Shown one piece after another: positions 62,154 through 64,000 of a stretch of 64,000 bases of DNA (within the stretch, counting starts at the first letter, position 1; each line of letters opens with the position of its first letter). Position numbers and translations under genes: made by a program. The notes beneath the pieces are model-generated. The model was not told the origin of the DNA. It worked only from the letters and a program-made list of their open reading frames with translations, and made no database searches. The stretch is from Paenibacillus sp. yr247 (lineage in GTDB: Bacteria > Bacillota > Bacilli > Paenibacillales > NBRC-103111), in contig NZ_FNIF01000005.1 in assembly GCF_900103825.1 (NCBI RefSeq), forward strand, positions 62,001 through 126,000, in the 5' to 3' direction.

Positions 62154-63608
62154 TTACAATATAGGAGAAATCAATTTCGAGATGGATTCCAGAAACCGGA
62201 TTCGCAAAGAACGCTTATCATATTCCTCTAACGTCAGCTCCATACAACCATTCATATCAATCCAGAATGTGTTTTCCAATTTCTTCGCTGTCTCCTCGTG
62301 ATACATGAGTGCATTCGTCTCAAAATTAAGCCGCAGGCTTCTAATATCGAAATTGGCTGTCCCTACCGAGGCTACTTTCCCATCGACGATAATCGTTTTC
62401 GCATGAAGAAAACCTTGATCATACAGGTAGCATTTCACCCCAGCGCGAAGTAATTCTCCCACATAGTATAAGGACGCCCAGTGTACAAACAAATGATCTG
62501 CTTTCTGAGGAATCATAATTCTAACATCGATCCCTGATAACGCAGCAATTCGCAGTGCATTCAACATGCTCTCTTCCGGAATAAAATAAGGGGTTTGCAG
62601 GAGAATCCTGCTTTTGGCCATATGAATCATTTTCAGAAACGTATACACGAAATGAGGCCAAGCTTCGTTCGGTCCACTAGCCACAATTTGCATGGGCACC
62701 TGTTCTAGGCTATTCTCCTCCATATGCTCAGGAAAATATTGCATATCAACCTCCATTGGAATCGCTGCGGCTAAGTTCCAATCCAGAATAAATCTGGACT
62801 GCAAAGCACGAACGACACTTCCGGTCAAACGCAGGTGTGTATCTCTCCAGTTGCCGAAATGCGGGTCCAAACCAAGATATTCATTACCAATATTAAAACC
62901 GCCTATATATCCAATTTGACCATCAATAATAACAAGCTTACGGTGGTTTCGATAATTGACTCGATAGTTCAGATATGGAATTCGCGAAGGGAAAAATGCC
63001 GCTTTTTGACCTCCGGCCTTAAGGAAATCTTGGAAAAATGAATCCTTCAAGGATCGCGAACCGATGTCATCATACAAGAATCTGACGACGACACCTTGCT
63101 CCGCTTTTCTCGTTAGAGCTTGCATGATCTTTTGACCCAGCGAATCATTCTTAACAATGTAATATTGCAAATGAATATGGGACTCAGCAGCTTCAATTTT
63201 CATCAGCAAATCAGTGAATTTAGCTACGCCATTTGTGAAAATATGAACACCGTTATCCTGAGTAAGGAACGCATCATTCGTTGCGACATTCAAATAAATC
63301 AAATCTCGGTATTGGCTTACCATTGGATCAATATAAGAGAGCGTACCGTTTATCAGCTGCTCCCGCTGTTCTGAAATAACGGTCTGCACCCTTTCGAGCA
63401 TACGGCGGTTCCATTTATACAGCTTTCTACGGCTCAAATTTTGTCCAAGTATCACATAGAGCAGGAAACCGAGGATAGGAATGAATAAGAGCACCATTAA
63501 CCAAGACCATGTAGCTGCCACGTTTCGACGTTCTAAGAACACGACCGTTAAGGCGAGTAAAATATTGATGATAAATACGACAGTAAGTGCATGTGATATC
63601 CAGTCCAT
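62154..63608 (-). CDS. cls: Cardiolipin synthase (phospholipase D family)
   Basis: 484 residues: two N-terminal membrane helices (about 5-25 and 34-55), then two HKD motifs, NHRKLVIIDGQIGYIGGFNIG (about 219-239) and HAKTIIVDGKVASVGTANFD (about 400-419). It condenses two phosphatidylglycerol molecules into cardiolipin at the membrane. The site AAGGAGTGGAATT precedes the ATG. It is a single-gene unit. Confidence 0.94.
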   Translation of the reverse strand: MDWISHALTVVFIINILLALTVVFLERRNVAATWSWLMVLLFIPILGFLLYVILGQNLSRRKLYKWNRRMLERVQTVISEQREQLINGTLSYIDPMVSQYRDLIYLNVATNDAFLTQDNGVHIFTNGVAKFTDLLMKIEAAESHIHLQYYIVKNDSLGQKIMQALTRKAEQGVVVRFLYDDIGSRSLKDSFFQDFLKAGGQKAAFFPSRIPYLNYRVNYRNHRKLVIIDGQIGYIGGFNIGNEYLGLDPHFGNWRDTHLRLTGSVVRALQSRFILDWNLAAAIPMEVDMQYFPEHMEENSLEQVPMQIVASGPNEAWPHFVYTFLKMIHMAKSRILLQTPYFIPEESMLNALRIAALSGIDVRIMIPQKADHLFVHWASLYYVGELLRAGVKCYLYDQGFLHAKTIIVDGKVASVGTANFDIRSLRLNFETNALMYHEETAKKLENTFWIDMNGCMELTLEEYDKRSLRIRFLESISKLISPIL

Positions 63609-63677
63609 AATTCCACTCCTTACCCATGATGTCAGTGATTAGGAATATTATACCTTAATTTCAGCAAATTAGAAAAA

Positions 63678-63708
63678 GACCCCCTATTCACGGCTCGAAT
63701 AGGAGGTC
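63678..63708 (-). terminator. Terminator after glgA
   Basis: On the minus strand GACCTCCTATTC-N7-GAATAGGGGGTC forms a 12-bp stem with one mismatch, followed by TTTTT. Confidence 0.8.
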
Positions 63709-63754
63709 ATCTTCATTCTTTTTATTTGGAAGCTATGAGCCTCCAGTCTCTTGT

Positions 63755-64000
63755 TTATGAGTTGTTATTGGTCATTTCCTTATAAAGTTCGATATATTGC
63801 TGAGCGGATTTCTTCCAGCTGAAGTCGCCTTTCTTCATGTTTTGCTGAATTTTCAGCCATGCATCTCTATCATTCTTGTAAAAAAATACGGCACGGCGAA
63901 TGGTATGCAGCATATCATGCGCATTGTAATCGCTGAAAGAGAATCCGGTTCCCTCACCCGTGAACTCATTATATGGCTGCACAGTATCTTTGAGACCGCC
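63755..64000 (-). CDS. glgA: Glycogen synthase, C-terminal end (cut by window edge)
   Basis: The last 82 residues are visible: GGLKDTVQPYNEFTGEGTGF begins the visible part with the conserved GGLxDTV nucleotide-sugar site of GT5 glycogen/starch synthases, and SFSDYNAHDMLHTIRRAVFFY follows. The enzyme extends alpha-1,4-glucan from ADP-glucose. The start and the rest of a glg cluster would lie beyond the right edge. Confidence 0.88.
   Translation of the reverse strand, partial: GGLKDTVQPYNEFTGEGTGFSFSDYNAHDMLHTIRRAVFFYKNDRDAWLKIQQNMKKGDFSWKKSAQQYIELYKEMTNNNS

Noticed and set aside
1..64000. CRISPR arrays, tRNA or rRNA genes, insertion sequences, prophage
   Set aside because: No regularly spaced repeats, transposase or phage structural genes, or recognisable tRNA or rRNA sequences were seen by eye; a dedicated scan was not possible.

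Overview
The window looks like a chromosomal segment of a Paenibacillus-type, endospore-forming member of the Bacillales. The evidence is the sporulation genes (tlp, spoVK, cotE, a DUF1540 gene), the Bacillus-type LexA boxes (CGAAC-N4-GTTYG), the glnR-glnA pair with a TGTNA-N7-TNACA operator, AGGAGG-type ribosome binding sites with many GTG/TTG starts, and the order cotE / mutS / mutL / miaA / hfq / spoVK / hflX / ynbB / glnR / glnA, which is the known Bacillus subtilis order with extra genes inserted. No tRNA, rRNA, CRISPR array, insertion sequence or prophage was seen. Both edges cut a gene: a GspE/PilB-type ATPase on the left and glycogen synthase on the right.

Layout. 1-5300 (minus): the ATPase start, a three-gene membrane-lipid-like operon (GNAT acyltransferase, LABLAT acyltransferase, YfhP-like membrane hydrolase) and an lrgAB-like pair preceded by a possible 33-residue membrane peptide. 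5400-11800: tlp, rnz, the cobalamin methionine synthase metH diverging from the methionine-salvage dioxygenase mtnD, and a HAD phosphatase. 11830-13320: an SOS module, lexA diverging from yneA, with four LexA boxes between them, then a DUF896 gene. 13516-24655 (minus): ampS, glnRA, ynbB, hflX, a Fur-controlled efeUOB iron uptake operon, and spoVK. 24823-31373: small metabolic genes (ABM protein, histidine phosphatase, lplJ, GNATs, SDR, YdcF, esterase, cyclophilin lipoprotein). 31418-44707 (minus): PBP1A, hfq, miaA, a methyltransferase, mutL, an S41 protease, mutS, an amidoligase-like protein and cotE. 44790-50217 (minus): a FUSC exporter, an ABC importer and an M32 carboxypeptidase. 50363-51313 (plus): a HesB-like protein and a carbonic anhydrase. 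51375-55239 (minus): a short adaptor-like protein, a lipoprotein, a two-component system and a DUF309 protein. 55423-64000: a GH18 enzyme with a six-fold repeat, a zinc-ribbon protein, DUF1540, an interrupted yyaL, a DUF6530-like remnant, a jelly-roll-like protein, a VOC protein, cardiolipin synthase and the glgA end.

The most unusual observations are: a yyaL gene that is intact on both sides of a 21-nt in-frame insert carrying two stop codons, placed exactly before the CHWCH motif; a three-segment, mutually exclusive hairpin arrangement in front of mutS that has the form of a transcription attenuator; an amidoligase-like gene between cotE and mutS; an acyltransferase pair that could make an acylated aminolipid; a GH18 enzyme with six copies of an unrecognised ~45-residue repeat; and a perfect Fur box in a convergent junction with no obvious target. 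All functional statements come from motif and family recognition by eye; no database search was run.
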